From Brachyspira hampsonii (lineage in GTDB: Bacteria; Spirochaetota; Brachyspiria; Brachyspirales; Brachyspiraceae), in NCBI RefSeq assembly GCF_002214805.1, contig NZ_CP019914.1, positions 558,001-622,000 of the forward strand: 64,000 bases of DNA. Reading direction: 5' to 3'. This document shows positions 43,526 through 51,752 of the stretch, piece after piece. Made by a program: the position numbers and the translations under genes. The first letter of the stretch is position 1, and every line of letters begins with the position of its first letter. The notes under the pieces were generated by a model that was given only the letters and a program-made list of their open reading frames with translations, was not told where the DNA came from and made no database searches.

Positions 43526-44054
43526 CGTAAATACCTTTGGATTTAAGCAGCATATCTATTACTACCCTAACCGCACCATATCCTCCCATTTTATGAATTA
43601 CAATATCAGCAGCTTTTAAAGCCTCATGATGTGCATCTTTAGGAGAAAAAGAGATTCCTACATATTTCATAACACTTAAATCTATTAAATCATCTCCGAT
43701 ATAAGCTATCTCTTCTTTTTTTAAACCATATTTTTCTATTAAAGTTAAAACAATAGGCATTTTATTTTCTTCGCCAAGAATTAAATCCTCAAAACCATGC
43801 CTTCTAAATTTATCAAATCTTGTTTTTATAGCCTTAGAATTACTGCCTGATATAACAGCAATTTTTATTCCTGCCTTTAATGCTAAAACTACTCCCATAC
43901 CATCTTGAGTATTAAAAAATTTACTTTCAACCCCATTATCATCGAATATTAATCTTCCGTCAGTCATAACTCCGTCTATATCGGATATTAATAGCTTAAC
44001 TTTTTTTAACTTACTCTTATTAAGCAGGTATGAAATATAATCTCTGATATTCAT
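43503..44054 (-). CDS. kdsC: 3-deoxy-D-manno-octulosonate 8-phosphate phosphatase
   Basis: A HAD-family phosphatase of about 183 residues that makes free Kdo for the lipooligosaccharide core. Motifs are VKLLISDIDGVMTDGRLIFDDNG, IAVISGSNSKAIKTR, and IAYIGDDLIDLSVMKYVGISFSPKDAHHEAL, with no cap domain, as for KdsC. The ORF opens at 44090, only 2 bp from the end of the tRNA-Arg gene; the ATG at 44054 gives a typical length, though neither has a good ribosome site. It overlaps lptC by 23 bp. The presence of a Kdo enzyme argues that this spirochaete makes Kdo-containing LOS. Confidence 0.85.
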   Translation of the reverse strand: MNIRDYISYLLNKSKLKKVKLLISDIDGVMTDGRLIFDDNGVESKFFNTQDGMGVVLALKAGIKIAVISGSNSKAIKTRFDKFRRHGFEDLILGEENKMPIVLTLIEKYGLKKEEIAYIGDDLIDLSVMKYVGISFSPKDAHHEALKAADIVIHKMGGYGAVRVVIDMLLKSKGIYDEIISKI

Positions 44055-44092
44055 TTTAGAAACTTTTATTAAGATATTAGGATAAAACATTT

Positions 44093-44165
44093 TGGGGCTT
44101 ACAGGACTCGAACCTGCCCACCCGGTTTAGGAAACCAGTGCTCTATCCTGATGAGCTAAAGCCCC
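44093..44165 (-). tRNA. tRNA-Arg (anticodon CCU)
   Basis: A 73-nt cloverleaf: acceptor GGGGCTT pairing with AAGCCCC, D arm with GCTCATCAGGATAGAGC, anticodon stem CTGGT/ACCGG with loop TTCCTAA giving anticodon CCU (reads AGG), and T arm with GGTTCGAGTCC. Discriminator A; the CCA end is not encoded. It is 27 bp after tRNA-Ser and ends just before the kdsC ORF, suggesting processing from a shared transcript. Confidence 0.95.
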
Positions 44166-44191
44166 TTATATTTAAGAAGCTATTAAGTAAT

Positions 44192-44274
44192 CGGAGAGTG
44201 TGGGACTCGAACCCACATGGGTGTTAGCCCGGCGGTTTTCAAGACCGCTGCTCTACCAATTGAACGAACTCTCC
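44192..44274 (-). tRNA. tRNA-Ser (anticodon UGA)
   Basis: An 83-nt type II tRNA: acceptor GGAGAGT/ACTCTCC, D arm with GTTCAATTGGTAGAGC, anticodon stem GCGGT/ACCGC with loop CTTGAAA giving anticodon UGA, a long variable arm built from GGGCTAACACCC, and T arm GTGGGTTCGAGTCCCAC. Discriminator G, which is usual for serine tRNAs. CCA not encoded. Confidence 0.93.
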
Positions 44275-44357
44275 AAACAAATATGAATGCCATTATAACA
44301 TATATAAAATTTATTTCAAGTTTTTTTTGTTTTTATTATTTAGTTTTTTTATTAAAA

Positions 44358-45107
44358 TTATTCGCCTTTAAAAAATGCTCTTCTAAAATAAAGTCCATGT
44401 GCCGGAGCTGTTACAAAAGCAGATGCTCTGTCCTCTCTTTTTAATATATCTTCTATGAAATTAACAGGTTTTTTCTTCTTCTGACCCTCTACCAAAGTAC
44501 CAACTATAATTCTTACCATATTATGTAAGAAAGCATTGCCCCTAATAATAAAATATATAGTATCCCCTTTCCTTATGGCTTTAACTCTCTCTAAATACCT
44601 AAATTTAGAATCATTTTCATCTTCTGTAGAACAAAATGATGTAAAATTATGCTCTCCTATTAAATATTTTGCATATTCATTGATTAATTTTTCATCTATA
44701 ATATTTTTTCTGTAAAACCAAGCATATCTCTCATAAAATGGAAAAGAAGTGCTGCTGTTATGAACTATATATAAATATTCTCTAAATATAGCTGAAGCCC
44801 TTGCATTAAAATTATCAGGCATTTCTTCAGCTTTTATTATTCTTAAATCTCTATCTAAATATGAATTCAAAGCTATATGCACCTTATTAATAGGAACAAG
44901 CATTTTAGGAACTCTAAAATTAGCTACCTGACCTAAAGCATGCACTCCTGCATCTGTTCTGCCGCAGCCGTATATAGTAATCTTCTCGCCGTATACTTTC
45001 TGTACCGCTTTATATATTTCTCCCTGTACCGTTCTCAAATTAGGCTGTATCTGCCAGCCGTAAAAGTCTGTGCCGTCATATTGTATCGTTATCTTTATAT
45101 TATTCAT
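44358..45107 (-). CDS. truA: tRNA pseudouridine(38-40) synthase TruA
   Basis: Modifies uridines 38-40 in the anticodon arm of tRNAs. A 249-residue protein of normal length with IQYDGTDFYGWQIQPNLRTVQGEI at the N-terminus, the catalytic aspartate in GCGRTDAGVHALGQVANF, YLYIVHNSS, NFTSFCSTED and FLHNMVRIIVGTLVEGQ. It is directly upstream of the two tRNA genes on the same strand, a fitting but possibly chance placement. Confidence 0.95.
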   Translation of the reverse strand: MNNIKITIQYDGTDFYGWQIQPNLRTVQGEIYKAVQKVYGEKITIYGCGRTDAGVHALGQVANFRVPKMLVPINKVHIALNSYLDRDLRIIKAEEMPDNFNARASAIFREYLYIVHNSSTSFPFYERYAWFYRKNIIDEKLINEYAKYLIGEHNFTSFCSTEDENDSKFRYLERVKAIRKGDTIYFIIRGNAFLHNMVRIIVGTLVEGQKKKKPVNFIEDILKREDRASAFVTAPAHGLYFRRAFFKGE

Positions 45108-45120
45108 AAAACAAAAAAAT

Positions 45121-45151
45121 AAAAGCCTATATAATATTTATACAGGCTTTT
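45121..45151 (-). terminator. Terminator of the ABC binding-protein gene
   Basis: Arms AAAAGCCT (45121-45128) and AGGCTTTT (45144-45151), followed on the minus strand by a TTTTATTTTTTTG tract; placed between the binding-protein stop (45174) and the truA start. Confidence 0.75.
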
Positions 45152-45173
45152 GTATAGTCATAAATTATATTTA

Positions 45174-46133
45174 TTATAAATCTGCAGGTATTGTAACACC
45201 CAATTTCTGAGCTGCATTAGTATTAACTTCTAATACAGGGTTTTGTATATATTCTATAGGCATATTAGCAGGTTGAGATTCTCCTTTTAATATTTTTACT
45301 GCCTGATTAGCTGTCAATTTTCCTAATTCATAATAATCTATACCATAAGTAGCAAGTCCGCCCGCATTGAGCATTCCAGCCTCTCCGCATATAACAGGTA
45401 TTTTGGCAGGTTCTGTGATAGAAACAACATTAGCCATTCCTGCAGAAACCATATTATCTGTAGGTACATATATAGCATCTACTTTGCCAACCAAACTTTG
45501 AACTACCTGCTGTATATCATTAGGATTTGTGATTGTAGCATCTACATAGGATAAGCCTAATTCATCTGCTTTTTCTTTTGCAATATCAACTTGAAATTTA
45601 GAGTTTTGTTCGCTTGAATTATATAAAAATGCTATTTTTTGTGCTGAAGGTACTAATTTTTTTAATAAATCCATTTGTTCTTTTACAGGTGTTAAATCTG
45701 AAGTACCTGTAACATTTCCGCCCGGAGCATTATTATCAGCAACTAATTTTGAATCGGCTGGGTCTGTTACTGCTGTAATTAATATAGGTATATCTTTAGT
45801 TAAATTAGCAACTGCCTGTGCTGCCGGTGTTGCTATTGCCAATATTAAATCTACCCTATCATTAATAAATTTCTGCGATATTGTAATGCAGTTTGCCTGC
45901 TCTCCCTGAGCGTTTTGATAATCTATTATAATATTCTTTCCATCCTCATAACCAGCTTCTTTTAAGCCGTCTACAAAACCTTTATTAGCCTGATCTAATG
46001 CTGTATGTTCTACAAGCTGAAGTATTCCTATTTTTTTAGATTCATTATTTGATGAGGTGTTTGCATCATTTGTTTTGGAACATGATGCAATTAATAATAT
46101 TGAAATTGATAAAGCAATAAATAACTTTTTCAT
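45174..46133 (-). CDS. ABC transporter substrate-binding lipoprotein (ABC_sub_bind/TrpX-like)
   Basis: A 319-residue lipoprotein: MKKLFIALSISILLIASCSKTND with lipobox IASC. The mature part KIGILQLVEHTALDQANKGFVDGLKEAGYEDGKNIIIDYQNAQGE, then LILAIATPAAQAVANLTKDIPILITAVTDPADSKLV, NVTGTSDLTPVKEQMDLLKKLVP and LGKLTANQAVKILKGE is characteristic of the ABC_sub_bind family, which includes TrpX for tryptophan or other aromatic amino acids. Permease and ATPase genes usually follow; here a terminator and truA follow instead, so it is an orphan binding protein. The substrate is not established. Confidence 0.88.
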   Translation of the reverse strand: MKKLFIALSISILLIASCSKTNDANTSSNNESKKIGILQLVEHTALDQANKGFVDGLKEAGYEDGKNIIIDYQNAQGEQANCITISQKFINDRVDLILAIATPAAQAVANLTKDIPILITAVTDPADSKLVADNNAPGGNVTGTSDLTPVKEQMDLLKKLVPSAQKIAFLYNSSEQNSKFQVDIAKEKADELGLSYVDATITNPNDIQQVVQSLVGKVDAIYVPTDNMVSAGMANVVSITEPAKIPVICGEAGMLNAGGLATYGIDYYELGKLTANQAVKILKGESQPANMPIEYIQNPVLEVNTNAAQKLGVTIPADL

Positions 46134-46211
46134 TATTATATCTCCTTAAAATTTAAATAATTACTATTATTAGTAGTATATAATACCGATGTAATAAAGT
46201 CAATAAAATTA

Positions 46212-47555
46212 CTATTTATTATTTTCTAAAAATTCTATTATAGTATTATTATTACGATACGATGACATTTTTTCAAATTTTACTACATATCTTTCAATAC
46301 TTCCAAACATGGCTATTGCATTTAATACTAAAAAAACATATAAACCCAAAAATATTTTTTTATTATTTAGAATAAAATTTTCTTTTTGAAATAAAAATAA
46401 AATAATAGGTGCATAAGATACCGAAAAAAGCCCATATAAATAATGGAAATATCCCTCCCCAAATCTGAAAATCAAAAAACATAAAAGAGTAATAAATACT
46501 GATAAAATAAAAAATTTTGATAATTCTAAAAGAGACATTTCTATTGTATCATGAGATTTGTACTTAAAATTAAATACAAAATAAAACATATTTATTAAAC
46601 AGCAAATAGAAAATGAAAGACTAAAAACTAAAAATATTAATCCGTATATGTAAGAAGGTGATAAAGTCCAAAACTCAATAATATTTCTAAAACCTCGTAA
46701 ATAATGAGATGACATTTCATTTGTAGGAAAGAAAAATAATGCTTGTATTTTAGCAATCGTAATTCCGTCAGCATTAGAACCTTTTGAAAGCATTAATTTT
46801 ATATTATGAAAACCATTATTAAACTCTGAAATCAAGTAAGGCAGATATTCCAAAAACGATAAAAAAACTCCTAAAATCCAATATTTTAAATATTTAATAG
46901 TATTTTTGTAAGTTAATATCAAATAAAATATCATAGTAGGAATTACAGAAAAAAATGAAGCAAAATGTCCTTGAGCAACAATGGCCAATGTAGGGAAAAT
47001 AAATATAGATGAGATAATAGCTTTTTTATTAGAATTTTCACATGAATAAATATATTCATAAAGAAGAATAAAAAATATAAAGCTGAATATTAATGATATA
47101 TTGGGATTCCAAAAATTAGTCATAGCTTTTACTAAATAACCATTAAGCAGAATAAGCGGAGACATTAATGAACAAACAAAAAGTCCTAATCTTTTATAAA
47201 TCCAAAATATAAACAATGATATTATTAAAAGACTAAAAAAATAATTGATAATTTTGGCAGTATATAAGTTTTCATTTGAAAGTCTATAGAATAAAGTATA
47301 GAATATATAATAAGCTCCTCCGGGTACCCTTGGAGTTGTAAATTCCTCTTTATAAGTATCAGATAATTCAAATCTAGTACTTGTTACAGGAAATTCACCT
47401 TTTTCATACCATCTATACATATCATAAAAATGCTGAAAATCATCATAAGTACTTCTTATTGGAATTATGCGAAAAGATAATATTATGTTAAGTATAAATG
47501 AAAAAATAATTAAAAATAAAAATATAATTTTTATATTATTTTTTAAATTATTCAT
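46212..47555 (-). CDS. Polytopic membrane protein, possible glycosyltransferase (GT39-like)
   Basis: A 447-residue protein with about ten to twelve hydrophobic segments. The first loop after the first helix carries acidic residues (STYDDFQHFYDMYRWYEKGEFPVTSTRFELSDTYKEEFTTPRVPGGAYYIFYTLFYRLS), as in lipid-linked-sugar dependent membrane glycosyltransferases of the PMT/ArnT type, where such a loop holds the catalytic aspartate. No exact family signature is visible. The polyprenol-phosphate mannosyltransferase at 218-949 could make the type of donor such an enzyme uses. It is divergent from the DegT-family gene. Moderate certainty only. Confidence 0.5.
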   Translation of the reverse strand: MNNLKNNIKIIFLFLIIFSFILNIILSFRIIPIRSTYDDFQHFYDMYRWYEKGEFPVTSTRFELSDTYKEEFTTPRVPGGAYYIFYTLFYRLSNENLYTAKIINYFFSLLIISLFIFWIYKRLGLFVCSLMSPLILLNGYLVKAMTNFWNPNISLIFSFIFFILLYEYIYSCENSNKKAIISSIFIFPTLAIVAQGHFASFFSVIPTMIFYLILTYKNTIKYLKYWILGVFLSFLEYLPYLISEFNNGFHNIKLMLSKGSNADGITIAKIQALFFFPTNEMSSHYLRGFRNIIEFWTLSPSYIYGLIFLVFSLSFSICCLINMFYFVFNFKYKSHDTIEMSLLELSKFFILSVFITLLCFLIFRFGEGYFHYLYGLFSVSYAPIILFLFQKENFILNNKKIFLGLYVFLVLNAIAMFGSIERYVVKFEKMSSYRNNNTIIEFLENNK

Positions 47556-47716
47556 ATTTTTTATAATCCTTATAATTCACTCTAAAGAATTATACTAAAA
47601 ATAAAATAAAAATACAATAAAAAATCAAACATTCAGCATTTATCATAATATTGAAAATAATATATTTTATGATATCATCATCTATAATATTTTAACTTTA
47701 TATAAGGAACAGAAAA

Positions 47717-48769
47717 TTGATTAGACATTCCAGACCTACTATAAGAAAAAAAGATTTAGAATCTGCTTTAAAAGTAATGATTAGCGATAATCTTGCTACA
47801 GGTGATGTTATACAAGAATTTGAAAGATCTTTTGCAAATTATTTCGGAAAAGGTTTTACAGCCATATTTGTTAATAGCGGAACTGCTGCCTTAGAGCTTA
47901 TATTAAGGCATCTTAATATAGGAGAAGGAGATGAGGTTATAATGTCTTCTTTCCTTAACGCATCACCCCTTCAAGTCGTTACAAATTTAAAAGCTACGCC
48001 CGTACTTATAGATATAGATGAAGACAGCTTTCAAATATCTATGGACAATGTTATAGAGGCTATCAATGAAAAAACTAAAGCAATTATAGTTTCTCATATG
48101 TTTGGAAATTGTGCTTTAATAGATGAGCTTGCTGATATTAAAGTTCCTGTTATAGAGGATGCATCTCATAGTTTGGGAGGCAGATACAGAGATACTTTAC
48201 TTGGAAGTTTCGGAGATTTTGCTTACTTCTCTCTTTCTGCTACTAGAATGATTACTTCTGGAGGTGCCGGAGGTATGATACTCACAAAGAAAAAAGGAAT
48301 GGATGCTATAAGGGATATAATTCATTATGATAAAAAAGAAAAATTTATTAAAAGATTCAATTACTGTGCAACTGACCTTCAAGCATCAATAGGTATAGAA
48401 GAGCTTAAACATCTTGAAAGAATGGTTGAAGTAAGAGCTGATATAGCTTCATTTTATGATAATGCTATACTTGAAAGCAATTTGATGAAATTATCTACTC
48501 ATGACAGTGAAAGTCCTTCATACTACAGATATGTTTGCATGCTCAATGGCAGTATGAATATATATGATGCTATAAAGATGTTTGAAAGGCATAATGTAGA
48601 AGCGGCAAGACCTATATTTAAACCTTTGCATCAGTATCTTAATTTGCCTAATGAAAATTACCCTAATACTGAAAATGCATATTTAAAAAGTATATCATTG
48701 CCTATATACCCTACTTTGCAGAAAAATGAAGCAGAACTAATTTGCAAACTTATAAAGCAAATAAGATAA
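47717..48769 (+). CDS. DegT/DnrJ/EryC1/StrS family protein lacking the PLP lysine
   Basis: A 350-residue fold-type I protein starting at TTG (47717) with AAGGA 8-9 bases upstream. Family motifs: FVNSGTAALELILRHLNIGEGDEVIMSSF, PVLIDIDEDSFQI, VIEDASHSLGG and GSFGDFAYFSLSATRMITSGGAGGM. In active sugar aminotransferases the last motif carries the PLP-binding lysine (for example SFHAIKNIT in ArnB); here Arg177 (codon AGA) stands at that place. The rest, including the C-terminal FEATURES RPIFKPLHQYLNLP, is intact. It could be a non-aminotransferase member, a sensor or a dead enzyme. It is followed 33 bp later by znuB. Confidence 0.8.
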   Translation: MIRHSRPTIRKKDLESALKVMISDNLATGDVIQEFERSFANYFGKGFTAIFVNSGTAALELILRHLNIGEGDEVIMSSFLNASPLQVVTNLKATPVLIDIDEDSFQISMDNVIEAINEKTKAIIVSHMFGNCALIDELADIKVPVIEDASHSLGGRYRDTLLGSFGDFAYFSLSATRMITSGGAGGMILTKKKGMDAIRDIIHYDKKEKFIKRFNYCATDLQASIGIEELKHLERMVEVRADIASFYDNAILESNLMKLSTHDSESPSYYRYVCMLNGSMNIYDAIKMFERHNVEAARPIFKPLHQYLNLPNENYPNTENAYLKSISLPIYPTLQKNEAELICKLIKQIR

Positions 48770-48802
48770 TATACTTTTTACTTAATTATATGGGAAAATC
48801 CT

Positions 48803-49618
48803 ATGGAAATATTTGAATATGATTTTATGCGTAAAGCTTTCTTAGTTGGTATTATGCTTGCTGTTATAATACCTTGCATAGGGGTGATTGTTGTATTAAA
48901 AAGACTTTCTATGATAGGAGATGCTATATCACATACTTCACTTGCCGGTGTTACATTCGGTTTAGTTTTTAACATAAACCCAATAGTAGCCTCCATAATA
49001 TTCTGTATACTATCTGCATTATCAATAGAGTTTATAAGAAAAAAAATAGCTAAATATGGAGAAATGTCTATATCAATTATAATGTCTTTGTCTATAGGAG
49101 TTGCCGGGCTTCTTTCCGGATTTGTAGCGAACAATTCAAACTTTAACAGTTTCTTATTCGGAAGTATTGTTGCTATAAGCGACTTTGAATTGAAATTAGT
49201 AATATTAATAAGTTTCATATCAATACTAATTTTCATCTTCCTATACAAAGAAATTTTTTATATAACTTTCAATGAAAGATTAGCAAAACTTTCCGGCGTG
49301 CCTGTAAATAGAATTAATTTCATTTTCACAATATTAACTGCTGTTACTGTATCAATATCAGCAAGAGCAGTGGGTGCTTTAATAGTATCATCAATGATGG
49401 TAGTACCTGTTGCATGTTCTATGCAGGTGGCTAATAGTTACAAAAAAACTATTATTTTTGCTGTACTCTTTAATTTACTATTCACAATATTAGGAATATT
49501 CATTTCGTATTATCAAGGTCTTAAACCCGGTGCAACTATAGTTCTAATAAGCATAACAACTTTTATAATTATAATATTATTAAAATCTGCTTTATCATCA
49601 AAACATAATGAAGCATAA
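48803..49618 (+). CDS. znuB: Zinc/manganese ABC transporter permease
   Basis: A 271-residue ABC-3 family permease with about eight hydrophobic segments. Typical stretches are VLKRLSMIGDAISHTSLAGVTFG near residue 40, SLSIGVAGLLSGFVANNSNFNSFLFGSIVAI, LAKLSGVPVNRINFIFTILTAVTVSISARAVGALIVSSMMVVPVACSMQVA and the C-terminal PGATIVLIS. It should pair with the ATPase and binding protein encoded at 49961-51568, but it lies on the opposite strand, converging on them across a 342-bp spacer with a large palindrome. It is 33 bp downstream of the DegT-family gene. Confidence 0.88.
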   Translation: MEIFEYDFMRKAFLVGIMLAVIIPCIGVIVVLKRLSMIGDAISHTSLAGVTFGLVFNINPIVASIIFCILSALSIEFIRKKIAKYGEMSISIIMSLSIGVAGLLSGFVANNSNFNSFLFGSIVAISDFELKLVILISFISILIFIFLYKEIFYITFNERLAKLSGVPVNRINFIFTILTAVTVSISARAVGALIVSSMMVVPVACSMQVANSYKKTIIFAVLFNLLFTILGIFISYYQGLKPGATIVLISITTFIIIILLKSALSSKHNEA

Positions 49619-49960
49619 AACTAACTTACATATTCCCGCCCTATAAATTTATAATCTAATTTGATAATATAATATCATATTTATTTTTTACTTATTCTGT
49701 TATTATAACACCCACCCTAAATTTATTTAAATTTAAAGTTAATCTCAACGCACGCAAAATAAAATTTCAAATATAATTTAATTAACAATAGAATTTAAAT
49801 CATATAAAAAAGAGAATACACCGTGCGTTGAATAAAATTCTAAATTTAATCAAAACTTGGGCGGGTGCTGAAAATTCTAATTAATCAATAAATATAATGA
49901 GTATTAAAATTGCAAAATAAATCAGAAAAAATAAAGGGCGGGGTATGTAAATAAAATTAA
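49619..49960. other. Spacer between convergent znuB and znuC
   Basis: A 342-bp non-coding stretch, unusual for holding several GC-rich blocks in otherwise very AT-rich DNA. These blocks pair with each other concentrically (see the repeat at 49626-49950). I see no open frame or RNA gene. Confidence 0.6.
49626..49950. repeat. Long concentric imperfect palindrome between znuB and znuC
   Basis: Three pairs of blocks share one centre, position 49788: TTACATATTCCCGCCCT (49626-49642) with AGGGCGGGGTATGTAA (49935-49950), one bulge and one mismatch; CACCCACCC (49709-49717) with GGGCGGGTG (49859-49867), one mismatch; CAACGCACG (49746-49754) with CGTGCGTTG (49822-49830), perfect. Around the inner pair about 20 of 26 bases match, and looser AT-rich matching continues between the blocks. 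It is far larger than a terminator. Confidence 0.75.
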
Positions 49961-50701
49961 TTAACAAGAACAAACATTGTCGCTATTAGGATGTTTATGT
50001 TTATGTGAAAGTTCATCGTATATTTGTTTCTTTTCAAGCTCTACTAAAGAACCTTCTTCAAAACAAAATATTCTGTTGGATATACTAGATATTTTTTCTA
50101 TATCATGTGTAACCATTATTATAGTTACTTTTTTTTCTTTATTTAAAGACTGTAGGATTTTATATATTAAATCAATAGTTTCTCTGTCTACCCCATTTGT
50201 AGGCTCATCAAGTACAAGTAAGTCTGGTTCTGATATCAATGTTCTCGCTAAAAATACTCTTTGAATTTGTCCGCCTGAAAGCTTTGATATCATTCTATTT
50301 TTATATTTTTCCATACCTAAAAGCTCTAATGCCTTTATAACTTTTATACGATGACTTTTATTAGGAAATTTAAATAAACCTATATCAGCAAAATTATTAG
50401 ACATAACTATTTCATAAACAGTGGCTGGGAAATTTACAATTTTTGAATATGCATTCTGCTCTAAATAGCCTATTCTTTTCCAATCTTTGAATTTATTTAT
50501 ATCTTCTTCATATAGTTTTATGCTTCCTCTGAATTGACTAATCTCACCCAAAATAAGTTTTAATATGGTACTCTTTCCTGCTCCATTAGAACCTATTATA
50601 GATACAAAATCTCCGCCATTAACATCAAAACTTATACATTTAAGTATATCATCAGAAGTATATCCAAAATGCACATTTTTAAACTCTACAATCTTACTCA
50701 T
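49961..50701 (-). CDS. znuC: Zinc/manganese ABC transporter ATPase
   Basis: A 246-residue ABC ATPase with SIIGSNGAGKSTILKLILGE (Walker A), LSGGQIQRVFLARTL (signature) and LLVLDEPTNGVD (Walker B), then VTHDIEKISS. The C-terminal tail DELSHKHKHPNSDNVCSC has His and Cys residues that could bind metal, a feature seen in metal-transport ATPases. It starts 9 bp after znuA, so both are cotranscribed; the permease znuB is encoded convergently. Energises import of zinc or manganese. Confidence 0.9.
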   Translation of the reverse strand: MSKIVEFKNVHFGYTSDDILKCISFDVNGGDFVSIIGSNGAGKSTILKLILGEISQFRGSIKLYEEDINKFKDWKRIGYLEQNAYSKIVNFPATVYEIVMSNNFADIGLFKFPNKSHRIKVIKALELLGMEKYKNRMISKLSGGQIQRVFLARTLISEPDLLVLDEPTNGVDRETIDLIYKILQSLNKEKKVTIIMVTHDIEKISSISNRIFCFEEGSLVELEKKQIYDELSHKHKHPNSDNVCSC

Positions 50702-50710
50702 AATATTATT

Positions 50711-51568
50711 CTAATTAAGTCCATTAGTTAAAGATGCAAGATTCTCTTCCATTACAGAAAAATAATCTTTTCCTGCTTTAATATATTCTTCACTTAAAGA
50801 TTCTATAGGATTTAGTGTCAATGTTTTTACTCCTGTTTCTTTTGCTATAGAATCAACTAATTTAGAACTTGAAAACTCTTCATAAAATATAGCTTTTACA
50901 TTATTATTTTTTATAAAATCAATAGTTTCAGACATAGCTTTAGGATCTGCTTCATCTCTAGCAATAGCTACCTGATTTAATAAATATTCTTTGCAGAAAT
51001 GTCCGAAAGCAGGGTGAGTTACTACCAAGTTAGTATTTTTTATATTTGATAAAACTTCTTTGAAATGATTATCTAATTCATCTAATTTATTTGCATAAAA
51101 ATTATAGTTAGAATTATAATAATCTGCATTAACAGAATCTATATCCGCCAATGCATTTTTTATATTCTCCATTTGTTTCTTTGCTTTAATAGGTGAAAGC
51201 CAAAAATGCGGATCCAATCCTTCATTACTAATATTAGATGAAGTTTCTATATATTTTAGTTCTTTTATGCTATCTTTAACTGTATCAGCCCAATGCTCCA
51301 TTCCTCCGCCATTATATATAAATAAATCTGCCTTTGTTAAATCAGCCATATCTTTTGAAGTTATTTCAAAATCATGAGGCTCTGACCCTGCAGAAGTCAT
51401 ATTATATACATCTGCTTTATCTCCACATATTTTTTTAGCAAAATCGTATATAGGATAAATACTTGCATAAACTTTAAGTTTATTTGAAGACACTTTATTA
51501 TCCTTTGATGCATTACTGCATCCTGCTAGCAATGATAATATAAAAATAATTATTAAAATTTTTTTCAT
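50711..51568 (-). CDS. znuA: Zinc/manganese ABC transporter binding lipoprotein
   Basis: A 285-residue cluster A-I metal-binding lipoprotein: MKKILIIIFILSLLAGCSNASKDN with lipobox LAGC. Metal-ligand histidines appear in TSAGSEPHDFEITSKDMADLTKADLFIYNGGGMEHW, LDPHFWLSPIKAK and VVTHPAFGHFCKEY, with an acidic ligand expected in the last lobe (IFYEEFSSSKL). There is no His-rich loop, which is common in manganese or low-capacity zinc proteins. First gene of the znuA-znuC operon. The choice between zinc and manganese cannot be made from sequence alone. Confidence 0.9.
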   Translation of the reverse strand: MKKILIIIFILSLLAGCSNASKDNKVSSNKLKVYASIYPIYDFAKKICGDKADVYNMTSAGSEPHDFEITSKDMADLTKADLFIYNGGGMEHWADTVKDSIKELKYIETSSNISNEGLDPHFWLSPIKAKKQMENIKNALADIDSVNADYYNSNYNFYANKLDELDNHFKEVLSNIKNTNLVVTHPAFGHFCKEYLLNQVAIARDEADPKAMSETIDFIKNNNVKAIFYEEFSSSKLVDSIAKETGVKTLTLNPIESLSEEYIKAGKDYFSVMEENLASLTNGLN

Positions 51569-51688
51569 TAGTTTTCATACCCTTATAGTTAAAAATATTA
51601 ATATTATATGATTATATATTATATATAAAAATAATAAAACTTCAATATGTTTTATAGTACTAACATTATAAAATAATATATAAAATTA

Positions 51689-51705
51689 CATTATCAAATA
51701 TAATG
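51689..51705. promoter_or_regulatory. Small dyad in the znuA/META intergenic region, operator candidate
   Basis: Perfect arms CATTAT and ATAATG with a 5-base spacer CAAAT, between the divergent znuA and META lipoprotein genes. A second AT-only dyad (TTTTATA / TATAAAA, 51650-51673) lies nearby. The spacing resembles Fur-family sites but the AT richness makes chance likely. Confidence 0.25.
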
Positions 51706-51752
51706 ATTTTTTACCGACAATATTAATATTATAAATTAAATTTAGGATAATT

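Noticed and set aside
44054-44090. kdsC start at 44090
   Set aside because: It would leave 2 bp to the mature tRNA-Arg end and add 12 residues not typical for KdsC; neither start has a strong ribosome site, so the choice remains tentative.
51650-51705. Definite Zur or Fur box before znuA
   Set aside because: Dyads are present but consist almost only of A and T; chance matches are frequent in this DNA, so only a low-confidence site is listed.
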